From: Apostichopus japonicus
Lineage: Eukaryota; Echinodermata; Holothuroidea; Aspidochirotida; Stichopodidae
Length of the DNA: 64,000 nucleotides
NCBI RefSeq assembly: GCF_037975245.1
Contig: NC_092568.1
Coordinates: 9,823,501-9,887,500 of the forward strand
Direction of reading: 5' to 3'
Shown here: in pieces, positions 24,107 to 34,663 of the stretch
Layout of the letters: each line of letters opens with the position of its first letter
Position numbering within the stretch: position 1 is the first letter of the stretch
Translations under genes and position numbers: made by a program
The notes under the pieces: model-generated
What the model was told of the DNA's origin: nothing
What the model saw: only the letters and a program-made list of their open reading frames with translations
Database searches by the model: none

Positions 24107-27100
24107 GTAACTTCTTGGTATGTCTATTCCAAATTTGACGTTTAAGTATTAAATGGCTCGGAATTTACGTACTGCCAGTGTGTATACTAATTATACTCCT
24201 CAATTCTGACTGTTGTTGGGTGGTTACACTACAGACTTTCACATCGACAAGTTGAAGTAGCGGCAGCCTAACAATTGAATATCTGGCCTAAACTAGGACC
24301 TAGGCATAGCTGGCTGAGCCCTCACACTACCGTTTACAAGCAAGCATGTACTAGGTCAGCTATAAAATCATCCCGCAAAATATGGGGCAAAGGCTATACC
24401 ACCTCAAAAACCAACTTATTTTTGCCAATAATGCATATTTGGGTTGTTAAACACCATTATGGAATCAGCCTGGCTTAAAACACAACTTACGATTGATGCC
24501 TGTTCTTTCGTATTATATGATTAGCTTCTCTTAAAATAGAAGAATTCTGCTGCAGAAAAGACTGTGCATAATTTAGAGTGTTTGATTGCTCGAAATTAGT
24601 GAAACATCACAATGTTTTATATACATTGCGTACAAATCCACTGTGACATACTGTATATCAGAGGATATTTTGCTTTGAGTTACTATATTTTGATTGATTT
24701 TTTCCATCATATTTCAACAGCCTGCTGTCAACTCAGATAGTAATGAAGCTTCAGCGGGTTCAAGTTCCTCAATAAAGAAACCTAGTAGTAGCAGCAGGTA
24801 TAAGTGGAGTGTTAGCTCAGTGGTTAACGCCGGTGCCTTTCAATCATAAGGTCCCCGGTTCAAGTCACTCCAAGATTAGTGTATGTCGTCCAGTTACAGA
24901 GTTGTTGACAATTAACAATTCATAATCATGGACTTTAAATATGAATGTAAGACACTGACTTCGGTCAGCTTGCGGCTTTGATAAGCCAATGAGGCTTTTT
25001 CGTGAGTTCCTGCTTGCAGATGGATCTAATATACATACATAATTACCAATTATGATAGATTTCCAATTAAAAAAAGTATTTGTGTTTACGCTCCAGGGTT
25101 GTAATGGTTATGAAAAACAAGTGTGTGGATTTTTATTAATTGTTGAAAGGCTGTACTGGCCACTCAACCGCACATGACTGGTCCCAAAATTCAATTTTAT
25201 AGCACCTAATCAATGTTGACATGCGATATCAACGATAAAGTAAACAGAATCAGGTAAATGTAACTGCTACATGCAGTACTGTTTTGTATGGATTGTCTAA
25301 TAGTCTTGTATGGATTTTTTATGCTTTTTTGTAAACAAGCAGACTGTTTATTTCTTACATTTTTCCAATGTTTTCTACCATTGGAAATACAACCCCATTT
25401 ACCATCATAAATATGACATATTCCTGTTTGAGAAACAAAATCAGAGTACCATATTTTAAAAATAAATAAGTTTAGAGCTCAAATGTTGTGTGTGTGCTAT
25501 GCACTGATAGAGGTATGCTAGAAATGATTTCCAGCAAAATCTACAGTAAGATGGTTCATCTATGATTGTCAGAAAATTGGACCAGCTTTGAGGATTTTGT
25601 AATGAAAAACAAGGAAAGAACCATTCTAATTTTTGACAAAGATAAAGAATACTTATAGGTTTGATGCATATCAGACATTTTGTTTTCGAGAAATCAAGTT
25701 AAAATTGATCTCTATTGGGCTGTAATATAATATTAAATAAATCTCAAAATACACTTCTAAATCTATTTCAGGACTTTCATGAAATGGACAGAGGCAAAAG
25801 ATATAATTCTTTGCAAGGAAGTTGCCTTGCAAAACCCATTTCAGTTCCGAAGGGGCAGTCTAGAAAGAGGCAAGGTGTGGTCTGGAGTGGCCACCGAATT
25901 GAGAAAACAGTCCTTTAAGGTGGACCAAAGGGCTGTCAGAGACAGGTATGTTAAGGAGGCTAGAAGCTAAATTCATGCTCTACAATACCGTAGAGAAAAA
26001 AGAAAAATCCTCCCAGCATACTAAATAATTACATTTTCCCAAAAAATTGGGATTTCAATTGGTGGTGCTGGTGGTTCCAATGTAATTTATGTTTCACTTT
26101 TTACCTTCCATTGCATTCTTTCCTATATACTGTACTGTCATGTAGCTCACAACCCTCATATAGCCCTCAGAGCCCTCATAAGTTTGTGTTTGTACCAAGA
26201 CGAACATAGTTGCCTTCCATTTTCACGACAATTTCTTAACTTAAGACTATAATTTGGTTTAACCCCAGTAATTTCAGTGGTTCCGTTTCATGTACAGACA
26301 AGTGCGAGACGAGACGTAGGTGATGTTTAGCACGTATCGCAAGGGTAGACCCGTATGGATTCTTTGATTGCATCATTGGTTTTTTTTCCATAGGTCATGA
26401 ATATTCATTGTTAAAAGTGTACAAGATATATAGGGGGCGTGGCCAGAAAGAGATTGTTATCTTTTGAGCCAATCAGAGGGTTTGTTTACCTTTTGACCAG
26501 GGACTTTTTTTATGGGATGGGTTCCTCTGGGCGATTCACTTATTCTTTCGATTCAATACATTCCTAATTTGGTTTTTCATTCTAATCATAGGTACAACAG
26601 CCTCAAGAATAAGGTGCAGAAGAACAACTCTCAAGATAAGAGGGCTTCAGGCATTAGCCCTGAGGAAACGGAAAGCCAAAGGGAGTTGAGGGTGCTTCTG
26701 GAAGACTTGGCCAACCAAGAAGATGATGCAGAGCTTCTCCCCAAGACCAATGCTAGTGAAGAGGAGCAGAGGCGCCTCGATGGACAAGAGGTCCAGAAGA
26801 GGGCCTGTGAATCGTTTGTGGAGACAAGGAAGAGGTGAGAGACTCATATTACCTCAAATGGGGTTGGTTGGTTGGTATACCGGTATTCAGAAAAAAAAGT
26901 TTTCAATATTTGACCTCAGCTGAATTTGCAAAGTATTACAGGGGTTGAACCCTGCATCTTTTGTTTACAAGCAGTGTCACATACATACAGATAAACACAT
27001 GTGCACACACACAAGCATGATTGCATGGATTCATTCTGTCTCAAAAATTGGTTGCCAGGTCTGTCATATTGAAGAAATTCATGATGTACCTTTATCTTGT

Positions 27101-27426
27101 TTTGTCATAGGCATTTTGCAGATAAAGAAAATATGCCAAGAAAAAGAAACAGTGGGAGTGATGCTCTTCAGTTTTTGCATCAAAAGATGGAGTTGGAAAG
27201 AGAGATGAGGAAGGAAGAGCTCGCCATGAGAAGAGCAGAGGTGAAGAGGGACGAAGCTGAAAGAGATCGACGATTTGAACTCTTTCAACAACAGCAACAG
27301 CAGACACAGCAACAATTTATGCAGCAACAACAACAAATGCAGCAACACCTCGCACAACAACAGCAGCAGATGCAAAACATGCTAATGATGTTCATGCAAT
27401 CGATGAAGGGTAATAATAAACAATAA
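24068..27426 (+). CDS. Harbinger Myb/trihelix-like DNA-binding protein (5 exons, 282 aa)
   Basis: In this superfamily the accessory protein helps bring the transposase to the nucleus and to the transposon ends. The gene was joined by reading: 24068-24106, 24721-24797, 25772-25945, 26592-26834 and 27111-27426. The first intron is phase 0; the other three split an Arg codon as AG|G. All introns are GT-AG and there is no internal stop. Residues 39-104 form a Myb/SANT or trihelix-like helix bundle with W44 (FMKWTEAKD), W75 (KVWSGVA) and a recognition-helix-like RAVRDRYNSLKNK. Residues ~105-175 are acidic and charged. The C-terminal third is a predicted coiled coil (MELEREMRKEELAMRRAEVK) followed by a Gln-rich tail with Met. 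The start ATG gives MDEQFGLVELTNS. Intron 2 holds a SINE insertion that spares the coding sequence. Confidence 0.88.
24721..24797 (+). CDS. Myb-like gene exon 2
   Basis: It encodes a Ser-rich linker beginning PAVNSDSNEASAGSSSS. The acceptor is TTTCAACAG and the donor GTATAA. It ends with AG of a split Arg codon. Confidence 0.8.
24806..25045 (+). repeat. tRNA-derived SINE in intron 2 of the Myb-like gene
   Basis: The head reads GTTAGCTCAGTGGTTAACGC (A-box-like TTAGCTCAGTGG) and has a B-box-like GGTTCAAGTCA. A non-tRNA body follows, containing GACTTCGGTCAGCTTGCGG and CCTGCTTGCAGATGG. The anticodon arm is degenerate, so the parent tRNA cannot be named. It lies wholly between a splice donor and the next acceptor, consistent with a tolerated insertion. 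Confidence 0.8.
25772..25945 (+). CDS. Myb-like gene exon 3 (DNA-binding domain)
   Basis: It encodes TFMKWTEAKDIILCKEVA through VDQRAVRDR, most of the trihelix/Myb-like domain. The acceptor is CTATTTCAG and the donor GTATGT. Both flanking Arg codons are split AG|G. Confidence 0.9.
26592..26834 (+). CDS. Myb-like gene exon 4
   Basis: It completes the DNA-binding domain (YNSLKNKVQKNN) and encodes an acidic, charged segment ending VETRKR. The acceptor is AATCATAG and the donor GTGAGA. Confidence 0.9.
27111..27426 (+). CDS. Myb-like gene exon 5 (coiled coil and Gln-rich tail)
   Basis: It starts after TTTGTCATAG and encodes HFADKENMPRKRNSG, a charged coiled coil and a Gln/Met-rich tail ending MKGNNKQ and TAA. 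The Gln repeats come from CAA/CAG codons and may vary in length. Confidence 0.9.
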
Positions 27427-28461
27427 GTTCCCACCTCCTACTAATGTCCCCAAAACAAGTTTGTACAAAATTGCTCATAAATGGTTTAACTCAGATGACC
27501 TCTCCCAAAACAATAGGGATCATATACTCATTATACCAAGTATGAACTTTGCATGGTTGACTTATTGTGTTTTCACCAGAAAATACCTAAATTTCACAAA
27601 ATGTCAATTTTTGAAGCAAATTGAGCTCATGTCATATATCTGTAATTAAAGCACCATAAACATGCATGTAAATTAAAAATAAAATGAAAGACAATCAAGA
27701 AATATACAAAATGCAGCATTTCCCCATTTTTCTGAGATTTATTAATGTTTGATTATTCAAAAATACATTTTAAAGTGATTGTCTGTGTTTCAGTGCTATG
27801 ATACACTTCTCTCAATCAAAATGGATATCCTACTATATGTTTGACTGTTGTTTGTGAATGGGGTAGGGAAATGTTTTCGAGCAAAACGGTCATGTGATCC
27901 AATGTCACCAAAGATCAATTAGTGGTTAAAAACTAGTATTTTGAATCATTATATTCACCAAAGGTTGGAAACGGGTCATATTTTGAGACAAGTTGTGAAT
28001 TGGGTAGGGAAATGTTTTCAAACAAAACATGTCATGGTCATTTGATCCAAGCCCAAATGCATCATTTAAATTTAAATTCCTCTAAGCAAGAAACCAATAT
28101 TCCTCTAAGTTGGGCTCTAGTTTTAAGAGGGTACCAGAGGACATAAAGACAGTCCAATATGGAGTCACCAAAGACCATACCAACTGTCCAATGTAATCTC
28201 AAGATTATTTCAGAATCACTTGGTTTATGGCCCTTATCTTATGAATTTCTTTATAATTTGTTATTATATTAAACACATAAATATATATATATATATTGTA
28301 CATTATATTTAACTGGAAAAATTATATTTGAGTGAAACTAAATTTGATATACTTTGTATTTTTACAAACAAATAAGACTGGGTAACCCTGCATTTCAAAT
28401 GTAACAGACATATTAGACCGTAATTAACAATTATATTTTGCTGGTCTAAGCAGACCCCAAA
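27427..28461. other. Convergent intergenic region inside Harbinger
   Basis: This AT-rich spacer lies between the stop codons of the two convergent transposon genes and should hold both 3' ends. A near-repeated segment around GGTAGGGAAATGTTTTC occurs twice (about 27862 and 28001). No further gene is seen. Confidence 0.6.
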
Positions 28462-29218
28462 TTACCTTTGAAAATATTGCTCTAATGTGGGTGGCTCCAA
28501 TTCAAAAAAATTTGATGTTGAGTTACCATATAAGCAAGTATGTGCATTGGTAAGTATGCCTGAAACTATGTACATTTTACCACAGGCTGAAAGTCCCATT
28601 TTTTGATTCTTTTTGAAATCTGTTGATTTGAAGAAATTAATTATGTCCCCAAATACCCACTCGACTGAAACTCTCACACTACTTATTGAATGGTTGTACA
28701 GCTTTTGGTCATTTGTTAGGTTACCTTTGAAGGGGCCTTGTAAGTGGGCCCTCAATGGATATGCAGGGTCACCATAAATACATAAAGTATTCCCCAGTGT
28801 ATCATATGACCTATGTTCCAATTCAGTCAAGAGGCCAGACTCTCGCAAGAGGAAACAATCATGTCGCCTTCCCTCTATAGGCCCAAAAAGATTGGCAACT
28901 AGACCATTGGCAGCTGTAACAGATTGGTACTTCAATGCATGTACCCTCTTGTGACCATTGTAACATAACCTCTGGTACTCTTTCGGTCTGCAAATTGGAC
29001 GGACTGTACCATCTACAAACCCCCAACAGTTTTTCAGTGCGGCTCCTTTGGCATGAATGGCTGATGCATATCTCATAAGATGTTCTGAGGAGAGCCAGAA
29101 CCTGTTCAAAGTTTCCACAAGATATGAATGTTCGCTGTACACAAAGTTAATCATGTGTGTGGAAATTGTGCAGAGCTGTGGTACATCTCTGGCAAAAGTC
29201 TTCACCATATCCCCATAC
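28462..29218 (-). CDS. Harbinger transposase exon 3 (DDE catalytic core)
   Basis: It encodes YGDMVKTFARDV to the stop after LEQYFQR. All three catalytic acidic residues lie here. The acceptor is CTCTGGCAG. Confidence 0.95.
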
Positions 29219-31057
29219 CTGCCAGAGAAGAGATAAAATACTAAAGAAATTGCGGGTCACTACAAATGAGAAAGGTGAAATCTTAGGACAACAATACAGC
29301 AAAGAAAAAAACACACATGTCCCTTGTGATTCCATACAATTTTTTTTCACAATTTCTTCATATGACAGACCTGGCAACTAATTTATAGCTCACACCAGCA
29401 TTCTAGTATGAGCTTTTGTAGTGATGTGTCATCTGTCACTATCCATATCAAAAGTGGTCACAAGCAAACCCTACAATCCCATCAACAATTGCAGAAAAGT
29501 TTTTTTGATAAAAAAGGTCAAGTGGGCTAAAAAAAATTGTGGGTCCTAAACATTTTTTGTGGCCCATAAAAAATTGGTGCCCTAAAAATGTTTGGGCCCT
29601 AATATATTTTTGTCCTTAATTTTTGGGGTGCCCTAAAAGGTATGAGCTACTGCACCATTGGTGCTCTAGTTTTTTAATGCCTAATGGTGGTCCTACATTT
29701 AAATTTATATATTAAAGGAAAACCATGCATACATCAATGGGTAAAGTACAACAGTGATGACGAAACTTCACCATAGGCCTACACATAAGTTGAATGTTTG
29801 TATAGTGTTGACGGTTTAAGATGCCGTCCCATGGCATCCTATTCCTGTCTCATATGCTTGGCAAAAAACGAGACGGCAGCAAGTTCTATTTTGGTAAGGC
29901 ATAAGTTGAAAATATTTACCTACATGGATATGCAAATCGTGATAGCAAAATGCATATGGCCTCCAATCCTTGGACACGGTATCCATTTGTACATTTGATT
30001 CTCTCCGGGATTTGTAGTGCATCTTTCAATCTATAGAGATCATCTTTCTTGAACCTAAAAAGCGAAGATGAATAAAGTTAAGCAATATTTCAATATCAAC
30101 CCTTTTTTTCCTGACGTAAGGGGTGTATTATTTAAAAACATGGCAGGCTTTGCACTTAATTAGAATCATGGAAATAAAATGATTTAGTGTTTTTCGCAGA
30201 AGTGGTTACCACATCAGATAAAAGTTCGAATTGAGATTTTTATTACAAGAAAAACCCCTGAAGGTTGCACAGGTGGGACCTGTCAGAATCTCAATTTTGA
30301 TATTACAATTTACGCTTTCTGTTCCAGTAACCAATAGGAAAACATTGCACGCATCCATACCCACAGTGTAAAGCACACTGCGTCATTACAAAATGGTTCC
30401 TAACCCTGCAGTGCGCAGTGATTCCGGCGGCACAAGGCTTAAAACAACTGTCGTATTGCTGGCCTGGTGTAGGACTGACTGCTGAGAAGCCCCCAGCAAC
30501 TGCAGTCACAGTCAGTGAATCTGATGTCACGTTCGGAGTCTAATGTATGCCCATTAGCCTATATTTTTATTTGTAGGCCTAGGGTACATCCGTGTGTCGA
30601 TTAGGAGGTAATCCAGCCTGTCTTTAAACAAGACTGGGTTTATTAATATTACGGTATGTTTTATAAACCTCCATAACAGTATATATGGAGTTAGTCTATG
30701 CCTATGTGCAACTTAATCATCGGAAATTAGGTCTATTCCTAAGTCTATATAATACTAAACGTTAATGCATAGCCTAAGTTGCGTCACTAACCTGAAGTAT
30801 GCGTTGCATTCATCATCGTTATAATCTTCCAAATCGAAGGGGTCGTAATCATAATATTGGAATTCAGGGTTTGACGGTTTGTTGTTATCGTATAGCAACA
30901 TGAATTCGTCGTCGTCTAATAAATCTGTTAAATACCCAAGAGTAATTGCTTCACGAACTCTATGAAGGTTTGCCATCGTTTCAAATCTTGCACTACGGTC
31001 GTCTGCTGTAAAGTATAAGTGTATGTCGTCTGCTGTAAACTTTTGTGCATACACCAT
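28462..31057 (-). CDS. PIF/Harbinger DDE transposase (3 exons, 358 or 385 aa)
   Basis: This is a HARBI1-type nuclease that cuts and pastes the element. Exons on - are 30792-31057, 29920-30054 and 28462-29218. They are joined through split Arg codons AG|G with GT-AG introns and no stop. Starting at the inner ATG (30976, MANLHRVREAI) gives 358 aa; the outer ATG (31057, MVYAQKF) gives 385 aa. The inner start resembles the usual N-terminus of this family. The N-terminal helical domain reads FKKDDLYRLKDALQIPERI and NGYRVQGLEAICILLSRFAY. The DDE residues visible, in 358-aa numbering, are D176 (GFVDGTVR), D257 (YGDPAYPLR) and E293 (VSVEWVFGDI). Length and motifs are those of an intact family member, so activity is possible but not shown. 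Confidence 0.93.
29520..29645. repeat. Degenerate short repeats in transposase intron 2
   Basis: Several loose copies of a GGCCCTAAAAATTTTT-like unit (GGTCCTAAACATTTTTTG, GGGCCCTAATATATTTTT and others) occur in a row. No coding function is seen. Confidence 0.5.
29920..30054 (-). CDS. Harbinger transposase exon 2
   Basis: It encodes FKKDDLYRLKDALQIPERI to LSRFAYPC, the conserved helical region upstream of the catalytic core. The acceptor is CTTTTTAG and the donor GTAAAT. It is in phase with both neighbours. Confidence 0.88.
30792..31057 (-). CDS. Harbinger transposase exon 1
   Basis: It contains both candidate starts (31057 and 30976). It encodes an acidic N-terminus with LTDLLDDDEFMLL and DYDPFDLEDYNDDE, ending at NAYF and AG of a split Arg. 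The donor is GTTAGT. Confidence 0.85.
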
Positions 31058-31085
31058 AGCAACGGTTGCTATTCGTCTCTGTGAT

Positions 31086-31140
31086 ATGATTGGTCACATG
31101 ATTCTTCTTGGTTACGTGATTCTTATTGGTCACATGACTG
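31086..31140 (-). promoter_or_regulatory. Transposase promoter candidate: three CCAAT/E-box repeats
   Basis: Just upstream of the transposase, three repeats about 18-19 bp apart each combine CATGTGA or CACGTAA with ACCAAT/ACCAAG on the - strand. CCAAT boxes bind NF-Y in animals. The spacing and position suggest the proximal promoter of the transposase. This is motif inference only. Confidence 0.45.
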
Positions 31141-31236
31141 CCATTTCCCCCGTCGTACAGATCTAAAGCACAAAATCAACAGGACGGGGAGTCAGTACGA
31201 AGACGTACACTGTCGGTTAACTTCCCCGTTGCACTA

Positions 31237-31262
31237 CTCCGCGTCGTGCAATCTAAAGCTCC
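31237..31262. repeat. Harbinger right terminal inverted repeat
   Basis: This end reads CTCCGCGTCGTG followed by CAATCTAAAGCTCC, the inverse of the left end. A partial related motif (CTAAAGCACA) lies further inside near 31163, a second degraded copy of the end. Confidence 0.85.
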
Positions 31263-31293
31263 TTAATATCTAACGCAACGTAGTAGCCAAGAA

Positions 31294-32694
31294 CCTGAAG
31301 TTGTCTGTCTGTCTGCATGTATGTCTGTCTGTGAAGTTAGCCTCTGCATAGTCTGCAACGTATACCTAGTCTAGGCCTATCAGTATATGCCTTACTTTTG
31401 GCTTCAGTTTTATGCACAACGAGAACAGTGTTACGTCATGGAAATTAACCTTCAACTGAGGCATTTTGATGGCACTTAATGCTTTTTGGGATCAGTGTAG
31501 AAAAGTCTGTAGGTGAGTTAAAATATGTTCGGTCGGGATTGCGCCAGTAATATGTCGGTTACCACTTTTAGGTGCTAGACGTGGCACGAGAAGTTGAGAG
31601 CGCCATCGATGGCCATCTTCTACCTGTCATCTATCCATTAGCGGCAGGGCTATTATTCAATGGTAACGTCGAGAAAATATACTGTGGAGAGGAGATGAAG
31701 GAATGTATGCACTGTATGCCTAAAAAGTAAATATATATAGGCCATCCGTTCTTTTATCTTTTTTTTTCTTTTGACTTTGCTACCTTTTACTATAAATACT
31801 CCGGTCGTACCTTCTGTAATTCCACGATATTACCATAGCAACGGAGCGTTAGAATCGAAGCGAAGCTATTTTTAAACAAATATACAAGTCCCATGGAATT
31901 GCCGTGAATTTCATAATATTTTTGGTCAAAATACGTTAATTACAGAGCAAAAGCTAGATAAGGTAGAAATTAGATAGATTTATTCGACAATGTGTAAAGT
32001 TTACCAGTAGAAAGTCCTAGTATGTCATAATTGAATCCTCCACGCTACTAGGTTTTATTCTCGGCTATGTCTGCTGGAGTCGCATCATCTGCTTTGTGTA
32101 CTGTCATAAATACCGCACATTTCGATTGTTTTTAATGCACGGAGAGCTCGTGGCATTTTTTTATGACGTTACCGTACCTGTTTGTATCACACTGTCTTTC
32201 AAACGCCTGCCTCAGTAAATCAGCATTTAAGAAATGTGAAGTTGTTCTAACGGGAGCATAGCTGTTTCCACACTTAACGGTTTATAATATAAAGGCTAAG
32301 TAATGACACAACATTCCCGAAGAACAAATATTATCAAGCTGAACAATTCTATATATCGCCTACTATAATCGCTGGGCCGGTTTTCACCTTCTACAGGACC
32401 GACGGAGAAGGAGGAGCTGAGTGTGGATTTATCCGTCACTTTTTGTTTTGCCATGTCTAAACATGTGTAATAATAACCCAGGCTGCTGTAATCATTGAAA
32501 ATTCGAGTCAACGTAACAAGTATGACGGCATAGCACATTGGTATACCGACGTAAAAGCAATGCCCGGTTCCTTTTTGACGAGGAAATTGACAGCTCACTT
32601 CTATAAAAGGTCGAGTTTGAGGAAAACACCGCAATCATTCGATATTTTATTTGCACCTTTTGTTATGCCCTCATAAAGTCTACTACTTTATTGA
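31294..32694 (+). repeat. Block E3, right part
   Basis: It resumes block E at CTGAAGTTGTCTGTC. Compared with E2, 339 bp (20459-20797) are absent. It runs into A3. Confidence 0.85.
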
Positions 32695-34015
32695 GTACCA
32701 CCTAATTATATCGTCATCCCGAGGTTTCAAGAAAGTTGATATTTTGAGATTAAAATAGTCGGTTGAACTTTTAAAACGTTACAATTTCAAGGAATAAGTC
32801 GAAATATTTGGGAGATATCAGAATTGAAATTTGTGTCATGTGTCATGATGTGTGTGTTATTTTGTCAGGTCATGATGACAAAGTTTTGCCAGGTGCAAAC
32901 ATGGCTATTCCTTTAGCTATTCTTCTACTTTTTTCTTTTCATTTTTCCTTCTTTTTTTAGGTACTGCAATAAATAATAAGTCTATAAAATCAATGCAAAT
33001 GAGAATCGATCTGTAATATTTTGATTTGTTCAAGCTATAGCCCCTTTGTCTGTCAAAGAACTTTTTAAGTTGCTATTTCCCTGCAGGGTGGAATAAATAT
33101 GTTCTTACCTTTTGTAGGTATGTCGTTCATCTCTATCACATAGACACCTGATAATGGTTGGGTGTGCTTCTGCTACCTTAACTAAGACTCTTCTATAAGA
33201 AGATAATGGTACCGCTTGGAACCACATCGTGACCGGGTTTGCGTGACTTTACCAAACAAACGTAACACAAAAACATAACTGGATCTATCCACTAACAAGT
33301 AACGAATTGTCAACGAATTTAATTTATAGTCTTCTATTTTTCTCATTCGGAACCCATGAAAGGGGCTTTCTTATAAAATCGTCCCTGGTCCTACCGAGGG
33401 GATACCATTACACGATGCTTTTGCAGGGACCTTATGTTTCCTCGAAGTGGTCGAATTTGATTTCCCAGATTGCGAAAAAAAATGCTAGCAAAGTTTATTT
33501 TACAGCAAATGATAATAATGGATGCTAATGAGCCTTACATACGTACCTCAAGTAGGAGGATATTAATGTCCATGTGCTTAATGTCTTTTCGTCGTTATAT
33601 AGTCATCAATTGAATGCTTGATACGTGTTACCGGAGGCCGATTAAAACACTAAACGTTCACTGTGCATTCTGGACTGCTCACATAGCGTAAACATCTTGT
33701 CGCACAGGTTTCAGTAATATGGAAAGCAAATGCACCACTTGAATGGCATTAATCTTTATCTATTGTTATAAACTTGTTTCGAATAAAGAAGATGTGGTTC
33801 GTCAATGAGTATCGACAAAGTCCATTAGTGTGTTACGTGTTGGACATAACGGGAACTACTTGGTATTCCAGTCATGGCAGATTTCTTCATCTATTCATTG
33901 TTCATCAGAATGTAGTCCATTGACTTGTAAAACAAATAGAATAAAGAACAAGGAATCGGATAATATTCTTCCGAGATCAAACTTGAAGACATCCCCGAAG
34001 ATCATGTGCAGTATC

Positions 34016-34663
34016 CAAGGGCGGCGGAAGTACTTTTAATCTGGGGGGGGGGGCACCGACATCAAAGGGCACTTTGCAGAAATTCGATTGGACTGATGTA
34101 GCCTGATATTTAGTACCCTTTATAACTCTTATTGTATTATCTTATTTGCGTATACACATCACTCCATCAACGCCCCCCCCCCCCACCAATGAAAATATGC
34201 ATACTAGCACTGCAATATCCAATGTGCAAATTGGGAAACAAGGAACAAGTTTTCTATTGAGACAAATGAGGTGAAATCATGCTAGTTGCTAATGTAAAAA
34301 TTTTCCGGATTAGAGTTTATTTCTTGTTAATATATTAACAAATTGTTTCCGTTCGAAATAGCTTTGAGTTTGACCCACATAAATTCATTTAAAGTCAGGG
34401 GCGTAGCCAGGATTTGCAAAGTTGTATGCACGACTATCTGAGCGGAGCGCCACCATCGGTTGGCGCGGAGCGTACAAGAAAATGTTGGTTTTACAAACCC
34501 CTCAGATGGCTGGAAACGGCCCTTCCCGAGTGTTCATTCTGGTCCCCTGGCCTCTTGCTAACTTGAGACACCTCAATTTTTATGCAGAAAAAGGGCACAT
34601 TTTTAACCCTGAGGAAAAGTGGGGGGCACGTGCCCCCTGTGCCCCCCGGTTCCGCCGCCCTTG
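34016..34663. mobile_element. 648-bp hAT-type MITE with 8-bp target duplication, A3 only
   Basis: The ends are CAAGGGCGGCGGAA and the inverse TTCCGCCGCCCTTG. It is flanked by GCAGTATC at 34008-34015 and 34664-34671. A1 and A2 are uninterrupted at this place (about 1293 and 11345). Inside, CAGGGGCGTAGCCAGG (about 34397) resembles another hAT end, suggesting a nested or composite structure. No transposase. Confidence 0.92.

Larger units (their letters stand above)
23877..31262. mobile_element. PIF/Harbinger DNA transposon, apparently complete and autonomous
   Basis: It is bounded by terminal inverted repeats (left GGCAGCTTTAGATTTCACGA; right end, reverse complement, GGAGCTTTAGATTGCACGA). It carries the two genes typical of this superfamily: a Myb/trihelix-like DNA-binding protein on + and a DDE transposase on -, arranged tail to tail. 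The superfamily makes 3-bp target duplications of the TWA/TNA type. The flanks here are CTA on the left and TTA on the right, so the duplication is imperfect or one base has mutated. The element interrupts repeat block E3. A short stretch on each side (23850-23876, 31263-31293) does not match the other E copies, so the insertion came with a local rearrangement. Confidence 0.9.

Noticed and set aside
24806-24880. Functional tRNA gene
   Set aside because: A and B boxes are present, but the anticodon arm does not pair properly and a SINE body follows. Same reasoning for 2998-3066 and its copies.
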